Shown piece by piece: positions 33,296 through 47,389 of a stretch of 64,000 bases of DNA. The DNA lies in contig CM051033.1 of NCBI GenBank assembly GCA_027627225.1, forward strand, positions 10,402,558 through 10,466,557. Direction: 5' to 3'. Made by a program: the position numbers and the translations under genes. Source of the stretch: Congeria kusceri. Taxonomy: Eukaryota > Mollusca > Bivalvia > Myida > Dreissenidae. A model generated the notes under the pieces. The model did not search any database. It worked only from the letters and a program-made list of their open reading frames with translations, and had not been told where the DNA came from. Positions within the stretch are counted from its first letter, which is position 1. Every line of letters begins with the position of its first letter.

Positions 33296-35431
33296 ATCTC
33301 AATAATTGATCAAATTTAAATTAGTTCAATATCAGCGTCTTTGAGGTAATTAAAAATAGCATAGTCGGAATATCCCCGCTGGTCCACACAAAATGAAACG
33401 AACATTTTTCCGTGTTAAACGGACATTGATTTGGATAAATTAGTTTATATGGAAACGCTCCGAAGCATATGAAAAAATTCCGGCGATGTATGATACTTAC
33501 TTTACATTAGCAATGTCCGGCATTTATATGGCGCTTTATGATGACAAATTTATCGGAATAATAGGCAACCAATTTAGAAATGTTTCACATAAATGCATTC
33601 AATAAAATAGCAGAAGTTACTTATATCGTGATGAAACGGGGTATTTGTAAACAATCCAATATTTATAGTTTAAGGTTGAACGTATAAATGTCTTTGCAAA
33701 AGTATAAACCTTCTTAAATTCAACATGGGCGAAATTGGTATCCAACATCAAAGTGAATATAGTATTCGCATCCAACCTGGAATGTGTTCTATGAAAAAGA
33801 TAAATATGGACGTATATTTTTTAAGCTATATTCAACAAATATTTAACTCAATGTTGATACCAATCAAACATGCATGTGTTACCCGCTGTCATGCTTTAAC
33901 CGTCATGTGCGATCAATGATATTTCTACATGCATTAGCGCAACTGTTACGGACTGATACCAATGCATGATTTAAAAAAACAACAACATGCCATTCAATGT
34001 TGGTCTAGAAACTGACAAAACGTAATAAAAAATTCCTTTTGAATGACAATTCTTTACCGACCAATATTTGTTTAACAGGTAATTGACCATCCTTTGACTA
34101 CTGGCGAACGTCAATGTGTTCGTAGAATATACATACATGTTTTCGAACAACATAAAAAAGAATATAACATTATTCAAGCATACTGTTTACAGCATACTCT
34201 TGAATAGCATAAAACAGATCATTCACTTCAGACCACACAGCATGTGTGAATAAGTACTGAGGTATTTAAAATGTAGATATCATTCCTGCCGTGATAGCTG
34301 TCAATAAAAAAAACAACAAAACTGTTTCCGATGATATTGTAATGATCTTCTCTTCAACTTCTATACAATGTATGCTATTTCCAAAAATGCGCTACTATCC
34401 TGTTTAATTGTAGCTCGAGATCATTGATAGATGATACGAGTTCTAACAAAGAACTTTACTAACCAGAAAGCGGCAAATCCTGCTGCTTGTTCGATCATGA
34501 AATTACTGTATTACCGTCATATCTTACAGCAATATAAACACTTCGCTCGTTACTGGTCTGACTCTATTAGTTTACTTATGGGCAATTGTCTTGGGCATAT
34601 ATATGACGCCCCGCCTCCCGCGACACCACTCACAACACATCTTCAACAGGACCACTCTGGATAATATAATGTATTGATATGTATTTTCACTATAGCATGT
34701 TAAAAGTCAGTTAAAGTGCAAGTGAGAACCGTTATAAACATGGACCAATCGACACAAATAAACTAGACGGTTACTAAATACATACGATTGCAGCGTGTTT
34801 TTAAATAGAAAATCACGATTTCTCCTATTTTCAGTAAATGGTTGATCCCCGCATTATCAACATAATTTATACCGACTATACATGATCATCTCTTTGGACA
34901 AAATATTTTATAATTATTAAATAATTACATATCATTACTTTGTTATTATTCCTACCATTAAAGTTGAATCAACGCATGGCTATTAGTTATTTCAATGTTT
35001 CCCGCCTGAAAGCTGATTCCTTGTGCTTATTCACGTTGCTGATAACAACAAAAGTGAAGATACCAGAAATAAATACATTATCGAACGATAAAATACGTGC
35101 AATTGAGCATTTGATCACTAAAGGTTTTTGGCCTTTTTTCGAACATTTTGAGTCCATGGCTTGTTCCTACTAGAACAAGCAATATTTCCGGTTTCTTTGA
35201 TACAGTAACCGTATCACCCTTCGCGTTATAACGGTGTCTTGCATGCGATGAGGATATTTTAAAAATAATTCCTTACTATGTGCCAAGACTGTTCTACAAA
35301 TACATAATTTAACGCACCAACAACACACCTTCACCATAATTTATTAACAATAAATCGTGCATTTCTAAATAAGAACATAATATTTGTAACAACGACGCAG
35401 TAGCGAAAATCATTTTATTCATTTATTCATT

Positions 35432-35505
35432 CACAGGCTGATCCGGGACGACACTTTACGCACATTAATTAAGTCTGGGTTTCACCACGACATACCTATT
35501 AAAGA
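35432..35505 (+). mobile_element. Palindromic bivalve MITE, right-end fragment
   Basis: Only the last 70 or so bases remain: ACAGGCTGATCCGGGACGAC, then ACTTTACGCAC and GGGTTTCACCACGAC, the right terminus of the family. Confidence 0.8.
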
Positions 35506-37542
35506 TTTGTATTTGCATTGTTCAACATCTATCAAATATCGTTAAGTAACGCGGTGACTACAATTAGAAACAAATAGGTATTATTAGTTGTAAAAGAAGA
35601 GTAATTAGATTATGATATACGCAGTCTATAATAATTATATATTCATATAATTGTGTATCTGAAATTCATCGTTATGACCCACACTCGAAAAAAATTAGTA
35701 TAGCTATAAAGAACAAATTTAACTAATGACCTTATTTGGTGGATTTATAGTGTTTAGTGACAGTGAATAGTGGAGACAAATTGGCCTCGGAAATAAAGCA
35801 GCATTCAGTAGTTACTAGAAAAATGGTGTCAGTAATAGACAAAACTAAAGGCGGCGAAACAGACGAATTAACACAGTTTTGTAGTGCAGATTGTACAAAT
35901 ATAGTACGGACGGTAAGGACCTATAAACACAAATAATATATAGTATTATACTCAAATACACTGTACAAGTAATATCGCCAAAAGACTACTAAACTAACCC
36001 ATTACATTACGCTCACAAACTATTTAAGCATAACTACTGCGCCAGTTAATGATATGAAAAACACCAAATGTATCATTATTGTAATGTTTAAATAATGATA
36101 CATGTATGTTTTTCTTTTATTTCAGTATACATATAGTTAATTAGTAAAACGTTGGTTTAATTTTATAATGTCTATGACCTTGTTAGCTATTTGTTTTTTA
36201 GTTTGTGTGATAAGCACACTAACATCGTTCAGTGAAAGTGAACATTGCATGCTACGAAATAACAGAGATGGAGGAGGATATTAATGTTCTTGTCGACATG
36301 GACTATACAAATAATGATAGATGAGTTATAATAATAGACTGAAAATTAGATCTTCCATCTTCGTGAACTAATTGTATTAACAACGCGGTTGAATTGGTTG
36401 AGGTGAATAATTTCGAAGTACACGTATATGCTACACATCTGCTTTTGCATACATCATATTCGGATTTCTGTGTTACATTTTTTAACATTTCATTAACCAA
36501 AGGTGTATAATACGATTACAGATATAAAGAATAGTGTAGACTGATCTCGTTCAATATAATGTTGCGTAAAAATACCTAACACTATCAAAACACAATCCAT
36601 AATGAAATGTGAAAACAATTAAAAAAAATGCTTTGCATATTGCAATATTGAAACATGTCTTACCACTTGAACACAAAATCCGGTATAAACAAAGATTACG
36701 GTTCATTGCTATATATGTTGTAATCCTGAAAATAGAAGCCATGGTTTTACTTTCTTTAAGAACAGAATTATATTGACATATAAGGCCGCTTTCACAAAAA
36801 TAAAAGTACAAGAGCTAGTCATTAAATGTACATAATAAGATTGTAAATAAGGAAAAAGAACGACACAAGCATTGGTTTCGCTATTGTTTACTTGTTCTGT
36901 TTATACATCAATGTTGATCAAGTTGTATTATTTACCAGTTAAAAATGTAACCCATTTAATGCGCGGGGGAGTTATCAAAACGTTATCACATGTATAGTAC
37001 AAAGACAGCTTCACGTAGCTATGTTTGAGTGTGTAAGTTTCTGCAAACTTTACGAGGGTTTCCACACGTTGCATCAATGAAGAAGTGAATGGCGATTAAG
37101 GTTAGTGAAGAGTTGTCTAACTAAATATATAAATATGCCCAGCATTTTCTAGTATTTTGGAGAAGACAATTCGTTCATTACAATATTTCTTACACAATTC
37201 TCAATACATCTTTATTGTAAAGCAATCCTGGTGCAAAAGCTGTCAAAAACATCATTAAATGCAAAATGATAATTATTATGTAACTTACTTAAAAGGTGTT
37301 GGCAGACGAATTTTATTTCGTAATGTTTTAAACGAAATAAATACATTGACTTGTAGAACAGTCTACTGCATATCTTTACACGTCATATTAGCACATCTCA
37401 CCATTACTTATCCATAATTTAATCTATTTAATTTAACAATTTTATAAATATAATTAATGCACACAAAATTGAAAATGAATACATAACGTTTAACAAACAC
37501 ATTATTTAAATACAAACTTTACGAATTTCTTCATCGCTAATG

Positions 37543-39375
37543 TATAGGCCTTTCCCAAAACTAGGTTACTTCCCTTGCGTAATCACGAGCGATGTCACTT
37601 GTTCACTTCCGGCGACGCTTATTGATGAAGAAGTCGGGATAAGCGTATTGATATTTGCCGAAAAACATACAATATATTTGATTTTCAATCTTAAAATTGT
37701 GCTGATTTCCTAAAAATAAATTTACAAATATCAACATTCGTGTATAATATACATCATGTACTTTATTCATCAGTTTAATTAAATTATTATTTTGATTTTT
37801 AACAATATTGTCTACTCTTTGAAGATTGACAAACAAACTGTTCAGTATCTAAACAACCTATGTCTTCATTATGTATTAAATTTGCATTATTAAATAAATA
37901 AATAATAATGATTTTTGCTAAGTAACAGTCTTCTGGCGACTAAAATTACGAAAAAGTTTGAGCGTAATTCCGATGTCTTTGACAGCAACTTCTTATTTGA
38001 ATTCCATACACATTTGTGCTTAAAGCTTTTTTCGTTGCATATATTCTTGTTGTGTGCTAAATATTATACGGTGCTTGAACATGCTTCGCTTTAATCTTGA
38101 AATATAATGTCAGAAAACAACTATCTTTTCAATTACTGTTAATACAATATTACAATAACTAAAGATGATGTCACTCCTCATTAAATGTTACATTTGATGT
38201 TGTATTAAAGAGATTAAGTAAGTAATTTTTGTATTATTGTGTAATGTGTTTAAACACAATGTTCATGATAACTTCATATAATCTACGAAACAAATAACAC
38301 CCGACAAAATGGGTCTATATGTCACCAGGAAATAGATATGTCGTGATAATTATGCACATAATAGGGTGAGTATCTATAAGAAAACAGACATAGATATATA
38401 CATTTTGAAAAACAGTTTACACAATTCAGAGTAAGTAATTAACTAAACCAACAGAAGAGGCTGATATAACTCTGACTGAGATTATTTCTGTCGGAATCGT
38501 GGTAAACAAACAACATTTTATTCTCGCAGCAGCTAATTCCCGTATGTTTCAGAAAAAAAACACGATGAGCTCTTAACTGTTCACCACCTTTCAATTTTTC
38601 AGAATTGAAAATTAAATGCTGTGCTATATTATCTCACTCAATTTAAACCAATTTATTAATTCGAATAAGTGTTTAATGCTTTTAATTATGTTCTGTTCTG
38701 TTTAATAAGGTGGCGAAATTCAGAGAGTGATAGGCAAAGAACAACAACGGAGACAACAACATTTTAAAATGTGAGATAAATTTTAATTTGAGACACAAAC
38801 AATGGAGACGAATTGTGACATGTTAGTTGTCTCTGCATGTATATATGTATCATCAATGCATTACACAATTGCACGGATTAGCGGTATTGTTCTAAGGGCA
38901 ATTTGATCAGATCCCCGCGGTTTGTGGCTTTGGTATTTTTATGACCAATCTTCATACAGATAACTAGTATCCAACTAGTATCCATTGAGAAAACATGTGT
39001 TCATCCGTGGTATTTATGTATGGAAAACAACCGCTTAGGTCGAGACAAGCAGACCACATTTTTTCCGGATACCTGTCATACGGACATGTGGCCTTAGTAA
39101 TGAGTTTAAAACGATACTACATTTAGTTTTAATGATTCATTTTTGTAGCACATATCCTCTATGAGTTTTTCATAATATTTAATCAAAAAAATATGGTTTG
39201 AAAAATTGCCATTACAAGTTTTGAAAGCCGCTTGGTCTAAGATATATAATACTTTATATGACAAGCTAAGGAAAACGTCGCCGGAAGTCGGGTTTCAAAT
39301 ATGGCGGATATGAATGCACAATAACGGGAGGTAATTTCCAAGGAAGATCACCTAGTTTAGGGGAAAGGCCTATAA
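37543..39375. mobile_element. Candidate 1.8-kb DNA transposon with terminal inverted repeats
   Basis: The left end reads TATAGGCCTTTCCCAAAACT and the right end, as reverse complement, TATAGGCCTTTCCCCTAAAC; similarity continues through AGGT...TTAC-TCCC and again in CACTTCCGGCGACG versus GACTTCCGGCGACG, for an inverted repeat of about 80-105 bp. The TATA at each edge would fit a TA target duplication. The interior is AT-rich with no transposase; the minus-strand frame 37,603-37,836 (77 codons, Lys/Arg-rich end) overlaps the left repeat and is unrecognised. Two inverted MITE copies lying by chance 1.65 kb apart is the alternative. Confidence 0.55.
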
Positions 39376-39449
39376 TTGCACATGTATCAAGGCACAATAC
39401 TAATTTAAAATCGCAAAGGCTCTGATGAATACGTATCCGTGGATTAAAA

Positions 39450-39605
39450 AATACAAAATATATGTGTTTCACCAACGCAAACTTACATATGTATACATAT
39501 CAATACAACAGGCAAATACTTTTTTCCCACAATGTAATTGTTTCACCATCGCAAAACTACAACTTAACACGTGTTGATATAACAGGCAAATGCCTTATTT
39601 ACTAA
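39450..39605 (+). repeat. Diverged ~75-bp tandem duplication
   Basis: GTTTCACCAACGCAAACT ... ATACAACAGGCAAATAC is followed by GTTTCACCATCGCAAAACT ... ATATAACAGGCAAATGC. It directly follows the right end of the candidate transposon. Confidence 0.7.
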
Positions 39606-39609
39606 AAAA

Positions 39610-40790
39610 AATCGATTCATGTTTCGATATCATGACTAATTACTAATTAGTAATTATGCATTTATCCACATCTGTTACATTTTATAGTTGACTTATCATT
39701 GATTCCAATATTATACCAAACAACATTACACTACAGAATTATATAATATCACTGTGCAATTTGAAACATTAGAAAATGATGTACGTTTCATTATAGACGA
39801 CACATTAATATAACATAACGAAACTTGCGTCGTGGAATAATAGCATGCATCATTAAGGCGCGCTTTGAAGTAAGTAATGAAAACGTCCGCTATAGGGTAC
39901 ATATAAATCGGTATTTTGCAAGCAATCACATGCTAAAGTAACTTTATGTAAACCAAGTTTCAGCACCACTGCAACAATAAATTGTGTACAAAAAGCGTTA
40001 GTGTGCCAGAATCAAAAACAGGTAGCAAGATACAGTGCAGGATTGGTTCTACTTATTTCTATGTATCAAGCGTGCACTTATGGTCAGAAATGTTTTGATT
40101 TGTAAAATGTGTTTTCAAATAAATTAGAACACATCTGAAACTAGACTATTTAAGTACCTGTATCATGTGTATTTTCTGGATTATACATGGACATTAAACT
40201 GAAGTGCTCGATGTAATTTAAGAAGCAAACACAAACGTAAATATTTGATAAAACAACAACAACCATTATAAGCAGCATATTTTTTCGATACAATTATTTT
40301 AACATTGGTTTCTTGTTTACCACTTTATTCAAAGGCAAGAAAACATTTTAAGGAGCATTTAAGAATTATTCAACACATAACAACGTTGTTAGTTATAGTT
40401 ATTCGGAAATTCTAATCGATAACATAGATTATTTTTGGATGCAACCTTTGAAACGGGAATCACACGTATTGTTATAAATTTCCATTTTTACTTTCCAAGC
40501 AGAATTTATAGAATTCCCATTAGTAACTGCATAAGTCTCGGTCAATATGATGTTGCACTGCAGCTGAGGAAACTACCATGTTACGCACTATTCAGATTAT
40601 TTTGCGGCAGCCATCACAATCGCAATATGTACTAACATCCTATGACGCAATTATCCTGAGTGTAATTCACTTGCCCTTTCCATCCATCAACATCTCCTGT
40701 GCTGCAGAATGCTGAGTAATGGTTTATTTGCAAACAAAACCCACAATCTACGTTGCATTACTCGAACTATACAATGCCTAACATTTATAT
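39610..40790. other. AT-rich DNA, nothing assignable
   Basis: No recognised coding, RNA or repeat feature between the candidate transposon and segmental copy 2. Confidence 0.5.
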
Positions 40791-41303
40791 ATGGTTCTTG
40801 TTTATTTTTGTACGTATTATACTAGTACACGTATTTTTCAATGATTCATTATTGTAAGTTGTGTTTTTGAAGTGAATTTCCTCTTTGTTTAAACTGAATC
40901 ATCACAATCTAAATTAGTGTTCACATTAAAATAAACAAACGACAAGATTTCCTCTAGCTTAAATATGTTTAATAAATTGTAAATGCCTGGTAAACTGAAA
41001 AAAGTGACAGAAGATTAAAAAAATTCAATATATTAAACTAAGATTTTGAGAAAGAAACACGTTTGTGTGAACAAATATCTGAACTCTTAACATCATTGCT
41101 CATGTTCCCTACCTTTAAACACTTCATAATACATGTTTATGGTGTTGTTTTTACAACGCATAACCGATAACCTTCACCCTATCATCTCGTCTTATAATGG
41201 AGTAAAGCTTAAACAATGGCAAAGATAAGGCCTAAGCAAAATGGCGTTGATTGGTTACCGTTTAATTGTTGCAATAAACAAGAGACGTCGCGTTGTAATC
41301 TAA

Positions 41304-41540
41304 ATGCCTGTTTTATCTCAAATTGTTAATGCTGCAGTTAATATGCCGACAGAGGTAAACACCTCAAATAATTCAACGAACACACACAACCGCCGACACC
41401 AGGTGCTCTTCCACCCAAAGAACCCTATACACCCCGTGTTTTCAACGAACGTTACTTTCCCAATACATCGGCCAAAAGAAACATGCACCGGTGATATAAT
41501 CGAAATAAACATAAGAAATCGAAATCAGAGTGTGCGTTGA
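41304..41540 (+). other. Duplicated 78-codon open frame, unrecognised; probably not a gene
   Basis: Partner of the frame at 1,047-1,313. The shared core NNSTNTHNRRHQVLFHPKNP is identical in both, but the starts differ and copy 2 stops sooner. A minus-strand frame (41,318-41,512) also stays open. No domain is recognised. Confidence 0.35.
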
Positions 41541-41879
41541 GTATGAAGAATTGATAATTCAATACCCACTCTTGATCCTTTTGGGACACCAGAGCAAGCA
41601 ATTTGCAGTTTTAGTTATTTTTTAGTAAAAGTATTATCTGTAAGATGTCTTCATGAAAATAAGTGCCGCTTTGTTAAGTTTTTGTTTTGTCTTTTTTGTG
41701 TGCAAAATATAACATCAATATTATAGACTTGTTATGTTGAGATGACTATATATACATGTGAACAACACCAACTGTGTACGTATCTGGTCCCACCGCTTTA
41801 CCACAGAAATGACTGGATATGCATGTTCAGCACGGTATTTTAACATGTATAGAATATTAAACAGCAAAAGATCATACAT

Positions 41880-42990
41880 GTAGCTCCCATGGCCGAAGAC
41901 CATCGAGCTTATGCCATGATGGTTCGTCCGGCGTGCGTGCGTGCGTCCGTAAACCTTTTATTTAAACGGTGTATTGGCTGAAATATAGTCCTGAATAATG
42001 AAACTCCAGAGACATCCTTATTACCATCCGCTTGTCCTTAAACCTCTGGGTAAATTTTCAAATAATTTCAAAGACATGTTCATTGGGCGGTTCTCTATCA
42101 AAGTTGCTCAAATGGTCCAGCTCCGTCCTAAAACATGACCGCCAGGGGGCGAGACCATTTGTCCTTATATGATAATATTAAAAACTTTGAAAATCTTCTG
42201 GTCAGAAACACCTGGTTGGATTTCGGAATAATTTCTCAGATTATACAATGTAATTATAAAATGTTCCTTGAGTGGTTTTCTACCAAATTTAAAACAGCAG
42301 TCAAGAAATATATAAATACAAATATAAGTTTGCAGAAATCGTTTCTAATGGATAACTTACCGATCAAAATACAAAACAAACGCATTGAAATCGATAAAAT
42401 AATAACGTTTTAGTAACTTTTTATCGTACAATTAGCTGTATGAGATAGCTGGCGATGCCTCTGGAGTTAATCAGCATGTATTCCGTTCGTACCAAGCGTT
42501 TTCGAACAGTATAAAATGCCTTTTGTAAATAAGAAACAGTTTTCAGTCGAATAAACGTCATTAACGTTCATTAGAACTATTGCCAATTTAAGATGTATCT
42601 AATTATATTCTCTGGACTGCGGCTTTAATCAAATGGTTAGGGTCCGTTGTAAAGTATGGCCGACAAAGAAGCCGGGCCATTTAATCTTATTTGTTTACAT
42701 TGAAAACAATTGTACGATCAAGTGTTGGATATTTAAATAATTTTATTAAAATGATCTTTGCGTGGTTTTCTACCAAAGATGATTAAATAAATCTGGTTAG
42801 TTAACGAAATGGTCGCTATATTTAAAACTTAAAAAAATCTTCATGACATAAATTAGTGCTAGGATTTCGAAGTTATTTCAAAAACATGTTGTTTTGGTGG
42901 TTCTCTACCAAAATATGTCAAGGTACTTTCGCTTTTTACACTCATTACTTAATAACCCAGCGGAGCGATATATGCACTCGAGTGCATGTT
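41880..42990 (+). repeat. Degenerate molluscan interspersed repeat (GGTTCTCTACCAAA units)
   Basis: Starts with a GCGTGCGTGCGTGCGTCCGT microsatellite (about 41,933-41,951) and contains at least four diverged units carrying GGTGGTTCTCTACCAAA-like sequence (near 42,082, 42,272, 42,763 and 42,895), with CATGACCGCCAGGGGGCGAG at 42,133. The frame 42,135-42,413 lies in these units and is not a gene. The region has no counterpart in segmental copy 1. I recall similar repeats in bivalve genomes; the family name is unknown to me. Confidence 0.65.
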
Positions 42991-43951
42991 GCTATTAATA
43001 AGAATACATTTGTTAATTAAATTAACAATGTATAGCACAATTATATCGATAATGTGACGTTACTACTTAATCCATTTCTCCTGTCCTCATATGAAAAAAA
43101 AAGAAATGTTACTGCATGCATATGCAGTTTTATAATTAACCTTTATCAATGAAAACCTTTATATTGGATGCACGACAGCATAGGGGATAACACGTTTAAT
43201 TAAAATTTAATTCCCAACAACCGGCAGTTTCACCGAAACATAGTCTACTTTTAATTACACCATTAAATTAATTCGGCGAAGTGATTATGTGAATTTATGT
43301 TTGCTTATTTGGGAGATGCTAATATTGCTCAAGCTTCTACGTCTGTATTGATGGATAATTGACATTTGTTAAAACATGTTGCCACCCCCACACCCCACCC
43401 ACCACAATTATATAATAATAACAACAGCGTATGGCAATGTTATTTGGTTTATAAAGACAGCACAACATTCAAACATAAACACAAATTCACGTTATTTGTG
43501 ACACATGCGGGAGTATGCAATGCCCTTAAACATAGTATATATTGCACCCCCAAAATGAAGTTTCGACCTTCATTATATTATAAAAATATGGGTGGTGTTT
43601 ATTGCACATAAAGCACGATGAGGTTTCCAAAAATGTTAGCGCGATGCAATTAGCTGGGTTCTGTATGCAAAACAATTGCTAATATTCTTGCCTAAACGAT
43701 GACGTCAAATTTGACATCCAGAACACCCACCAGATAAAAAATCAAGTAATGTTTTGTTTAATGCTAGTTAAAATAATTACAATGGGACGTTGAAGCTACA
43801 TGTATGGTCCTCCTTATACGAAACTCGAACGAATTTGAATGTATGTAATATTCATGAATTGTAATATGAAATACATTTAAATAATATATATATATATGGA
43901 ATGAAAATAAATCAACAGCAGCTACATATGCTCAACTTAATAGATTCCCTT

Positions 43952-45835
43952 ATCAAATCATGATACATTTCTGCAAATAACTTAAAATAGTGTGGTATTG
44001 TTACACAGTCGGTATTATGTGCATTGAATACTAACTAATAATTAAATATTCTCCTATTTAGCTCGTAGAGTACGGACACTTTGTACTGAAATTGGGTCTG
44101 TAGCTAGGCGTGCTATACTCAACACCCTGTGTGCTGCCTATATGCACTCCAGATTATTTATTTTACTTAATGGAAGAATGCCAATGCAATTATTTATGGG
44201 ATTTAAATCGTTAGGCATTCAATGTAAATCTGTTGTGATTGGTTAAACAAACTACAACTACCAGCGTTATAAAACTGCTGAAACTTTGGACGACGCAAAC
44301 TGAAGATTAATTGTGTGTGCATAACATTCGACAAGAGAACATTTGCCAATCGCATAAAAATATGGCTCTCATATTCACTCTGCAACAAAATGACCTAGTG
44401 AATGCTACTGAAATCGTTGTCCTTACTTACCAAATTTGATATCAGCAAAAAATATGTACGGCACATTTTATCGAATGTTTCTAAGCCATCTCTTACACGT
44501 CACTAGAAACTTGTTCATTGGTGTCCTGTGGGATTGAGCGCGGTAAATGTGTACACTGTTTTCCTGAGGGCTTGTACGTGGAAATGTGTACAATTGAGTC
44601 CTGTGTAATTACACGTAGAAATGTGTACACGAGTGGCCAGTGTGAAAGCATGTAAAATGTGTACAATGGTCTCCCGTGGGATTGCAGATGGGTGTTGAAT
44701 TTATAAAATCATGGTAAATGTCTGCAAATAACTTAAAATAGTGTGGAATTGTTACAGAGTCTGTATTATGTGCATTGAATACTAACATCGAAACAGTGTC
44801 TTTCACCTATTTAGCTCGTAGAGTACGGACACTTTGTACTGGAATTGGCTCTGTAGCTAGGCATGCTATACTCAACACCCCGTGTGCTGCGTATCGATAA
44901 AATTATATATTAGTTTATATTTGTCTGCATTTACCTCCTGGGAATTGTGTGCATTTAATTGCACCCCAGTTTATTTATTTAACTTGATGGAAGAATTCCA
45001 AAGCAATTATTTATGGCATTTAAATTGCAAGGCCCTCAATGCAAATATGTTGTGATTGGTTATACGAACTGCAACTACCAGCGTTAAAAACTGCTAAAAC
45101 TTCGTCGACGCAAACTGAATATGTGGCGCGTCGTGAGAAAACCGGTCTTAATGCATGTGCGTAAAGTGTCGTCCCGGATTAGGCTGTGCAGTCCGCACAG
45201 GCTAATCCAGGACGGCACTTTCCGACTACAGTTGATTTATGTTTAGAAGAGACTTTCTTTAAACATAAAATACCATAAAAGCGGAAAGTGCCGTCCCGGA
45301 TCAGCCTGTGCGGACTGCACAGGCTGATCCGGGACGACACTTTACGCACATGCATAAAGTCCGGTTTTCGCACGATGCGCCTCATATATACTGTTTTTGC
45401 ATAACACTCGACAATAGAGTTGTGTCACTCGCTTAGAAATATGGCTCTCATTCCCACTATATGTATATATTATTCACGTTCGCAAAAATGTGGCTCTGTG
45501 AATGCTACTGAAACCGATGTCCATACTTACCAAATGGGATATCAGCAAAAACATATACGACACATTTTATCGAGCGTTTTAAGCCATCGTTTACATATCA
45601 CTTGACACTTGTTCATTGGTGTCCTGTGGGATTGCACGCGGGAAATGTGTACACTGGTGTCCCGAGGGCTTGCACGTGGAAATGTGTACAATAGAGTCCT
45701 GTGTAATTACTCGTTAGCAATGTGTACAACGGTGTCCGGTTAGATTGTACGTGGAAATGCGTACACTAGAGTCCAGTGTGACAGCATGTAAAATGTGCAT
45801 AATGGTGTCCAGCGGGATTGCTGGTGTTGAATTTA
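43952..45835 (+). repeat. Local tandem duplication inside segmental copy 2
   Basis: Unit A (about 43,952-44,698) and unit B (44,699-45,835) both align to 1,640-2,460 of copy 1, including the GCTCGTAGAGTACGG stretch, the ATGGCTCTCAT stretch and the degenerate 38-bp array. Unit B is longer mainly because a palindromic MITE inserted at 45,122-45,388. Copy 1 has a single unit, so the doubling happened in the copy 2 lineage. Confidence 0.9.
45122..45388 (+). mobile_element. Palindromic bivalve MITE, fullest copy
   Basis: About 265 bp with long inverted ends: GTGGCGCGTCGTGAGAAAAC at the left, and at the right CGGTTTTCGCACGATGCGCC. Each arm contains its own inner hairpin (AGGCTGTGCAG / CGCACAGGCT near 45,180-45,202, and GATCAGCCTGTGCGG / TGCACAGGCTGATC near 45,300-45,331), giving nested palindromes. 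It interrupts unit B of the local duplication between CGCAAACTGAA and TACTG; unit A and copy 1 are uninterrupted there. There is no coding capacity. I associate this family with Dreissena-type bivalves. Confidence 0.93.
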
Positions 45836-47389
45836 TTGATTGCGTATCTATAATGTAAGAAATGTTTGCTGGATCAAAAGAACAAATATGTTTCTCGCGT
45901 GTTTGTTACCGCAACGAGGTACGTCATTTTGACAACATTTGACGTGGTTTTGTTTTATGTTGAACGAGTACTTTACACCGAATCTGGACAATTAAATAAA
46001 ATACATGTTTATGTTAAGTCTAAATAAACTTTTTAACCGATTATTTCGACGTTATTGAAAAGCTTTAACCAGTATGAATAAACCACAACTAACGTTCTCA
46101 CAAAACAACAGAATCAAACGACCTTAAACTAATTATCAGTATTAATTGTTAGGGCGCCGCGAATTTGAAGTATGAGTACTTCCATAGAGCGGGGTATTTC
46201 CTGCGACTTCCGGTTTGTTTCGCCAGGAATAAATAGCCTAGTGGATTTTACGATTGTGTGCATTTACCCCGTGCACATGTGTTTTTATTTATTTGCACGA
46301 AAGAATGCCAATTAAGTTATATGCCATTCCTTTCATTCAAGTGTATGTCATTATTGTCACCGTAGTCTTAAAAGTGTCAAGCATCTATGAGAATACATAA
46401 AGTATGTTCTTTGTTTATTTGTATTTAAAACTATGCTAGTTGCTTTGGCATAATTATTATAGACATTGCAGTACAATTGAAATATATGTGTTCTACAAAT
46501 GTTTCAAACATTAGTCAGATAATTGGTTTACAGACCAGGCACCGACAATTGCAAGCATTTATGCGTTTGCCAAACTTTGCAATAATTCAAGTCTGCTTTA
46601 AGTAGCATATTTAATAAGCACCTGTCAGTGACGTACTTAACCTCAAGCTGCTTAATGTTTTGTGCTCGGACAGCTGATAATGTCAGTCTTAATGTTTGCC
46701 TTGTTCGCAATGTTTATTTAACAATGCTGCGGATTAGTTATTCTTCTTTTATGTTTTAAATTAAGGAATCTTTGGATTTTTTTTTCAAACAACTTAATTG
46801 CGGAAATCCTAAAACAATCCGAGTATTGGCTTATTTAGTATAGCTTCATTTTGTTTAGAATGTCTCATATATTGTATGTATCAATTATTTAAATAAACAT
46901 ACATTTTGGGCTCTGTGTTTTTGCACACAGTTTGAAAACAGCGTACATTCTCAAAACAATGATGATTAAAATATTATTGTTTTACATGTATTATGATAGG
47001 AACAGTTCGTTTAGGTAAATATTCATTTATTTGTAATATAAAAATGTGTTTGTTCGTTTTCATTAATTACATACATTAGCACGTTCCTTTCATTGTTATC
47101 TTTACATATACAAACATTCATTATATTTATGTTTAATTGCATATAAAAATGCAAACTGCACTCATATAATTACAGGCTAACACTATACTAGCATCAAAGG
47201 ATATGAGGTGCACATTATTTTCTATACGAATGATTAATCTCTACCGATTATTTGAAGTTTAATCAATATATGTTATACTAATTGAACTTAATCAAACGCC
47301 CTCATCGCTGTTGTATGCTGGGTAGATAAAAACACATACGGTTTGGTTTTCGATTATATTACCGCTGCCTTCCCGGTGGCCGTTACACC

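Larger units (their letters stand above)
29830..37540. other. Long AT-rich stretch with only scattered repeat fragments
   Basis: Contains MITE fragments at 31,615-31,828 and 35,432-35,505 and a fragment at 33,140-33,295 related to 51,541-51,695. Otherwise no gene is supported: frames at 30,619-30,894, 34,431-34,664, 34,940-35,173 and 36,551-36,811 are short, have no known domain and have no paralog here. Confidence 0.5.

Noticed and set aside
42135..42413. 92-codon frame as a possible gene
   Set aside because: It lies wholly within the degenerate GGTTCTCTACCAAA interspersed repeat and has no homolog I recognise.
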